From Maridesulfovibrio zosterae DSM 11974 (GTDB taxonomy: Bacteria; Desulfobacterota; Desulfovibrionia; Desulfovibrionales; Desulfovibrionaceae), in contig NZ_AUDC01000012.1 in NCBI RefSeq assembly GCF_000425265.1, forward strand, positions 62,001 through 126,000: a stretch of 64,000 nt of DNA, in the 5' to 3' direction. Position numbers and translations under genes: made by a program. Positions 63,851 through 64,000 of the stretch are shown piece by piece. Under the pieces are notes generated by a model. The model made no database searches. It was not told the origin of the DNA and worked only from the letters and a program-made list of their open reading frames with translations. The number at the start of each line of letters is the position of its first letter. Position 1 is the first letter of the stretch.

Positions 63851-64000
63851 TTATGCTCCCAGTTCCTTTTCGCGCTGCACGGTCAGGATTTTAGCAATGT
63901 CTTTTTTAACATCGCTGAGTCTCTGGGTGTTTTCAAGCTGCGCAGTTGCGTGCTGAAAACGAAGATTGAAAAGCTCCTGACGGAAACCCATCAGCTTTTC
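63851..64000 (-). CDS. rpmC: 50S ribosomal protein uL29, 5' end outside window
   Basis: Forty-nine C-terminal residues are visible, running off the window edge: [20 protein letters not shown], then [19 protein letters not shown] and EKELGA at the end. This matches L29 (LRFQxATGQLENTxRIxxVRRDIAR). Only about 12 residues are missing. Confidence 0.95.
   Translation of the reverse strand, partial: EKLMGFRQELFNLRFQHATAQLENTQRLSDVKKDIAKILTVQREKELGA

Noticed and set aside
1-64000. tRNA, rRNA, riboswitch, insertion sequence and prophage signals
   Set aside because: Reading both strands by eye I saw no cloverleaf, conserved aptamer core, transposase or integrase; a covariance-model scan (Infernal/tRNAscan) would be decisive.

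Overview
The window looks like part of the chromosome of a mesophilic, motile sulfate reducer of the Desulfovibrio/Maridesulfovibrio type. This is inference from gene content: a siroheme-dependent heme b cluster (ahbC-hemB-ahbD plus a siroheme decarboxylase subunit), the futalosine menaquinone genes mqnA, C, D and E, a flagellin with a sigma-28-like promoter beside fliD with a sigma-54-like promoter, HD-GYP and GGDEF signalling proteins, and zinc-binding forms of several ribosomal proteins. No rRNA, tRNA, CRISPR array, transposase or phage gene was recognised. Spacing is mostly tight and nearly all genes are intact; only the two genes at the window edges are cut.

Layout. 1-5.4 kb: a divergent EF-G paralogue (5' end outside the window), a plsC-rnj pair and a fumarylacetoacetase-family gene. 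5.5-9.5 kb: rpsB-tsf, then pyrH-frr-uppS. 9.7-16.7 kb: an accessory block (a membrane protein of unknown function, a four-gene run of exported or lipid-anchored proteins, and a GAF/HD-GYP protein) that separates uppS from cdsA. 17.2-21.1 kb: cdsA-dxr-rseP-tsaB. 21.2-27.2 kb: flagellin, fliD, fliS and two glycosyltransferases. 27.3-30.1 kb: a zinc-ribbon/Yip1 membrane protein, a small helical protein and an OmpA-like lipoprotein. 30.6-35.2 kb: the heme cluster followed by rpe. 35.4-41.1 kb: DUF445 protein, a PAS-GGDEF diguanylate cyclase and an Mla-type lipid transport operon. 41.4-45.1 kb: proline utilisation (putA) with an Lrp-type regulator. 45.6-49.1 kb: a C_GCAxxG_C_C redox protein, two EamA transporters, darP and a small zinc-ribbon protein. 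49.2-53.2 kb: menaquinone genes. 53.3-54.2 kb: a LysR regulator. 54.3-64 kb, minus strand: the spc/alpha ribosomal protein operon from rpmC (cut) to rplQ, with secY, map and rpoA.

How the parts fit. The core blocks cover translation (EF-G, S2, EF-Ts, RRF, S10/spc/alpha proteins), envelope lipid supply (PlsC, UppS, CdsA, Mla), isoprenoid precursors (Dxr), envelope proteolysis (RseP), quinone and heme supply for anaerobic respiration, and motility. The most interesting unknown is the exported four-gene operon at 10.95-14.74 kb: an SH3/coiled-coil lipoprotein, a 72-residue lipoprotein, and two secreted proteins, one of which recalls the small alpha/beta domains of CsgG/FlgT/LPP20-like envelope proteins. 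Regulatory structures worth testing are a nested hairpin upstream of rpsB, a double hairpin with GGA loops in the flagellin leader, and a 10-bp inverted repeat upstream of pyrH that holds a perfect 16S 3'-end match.
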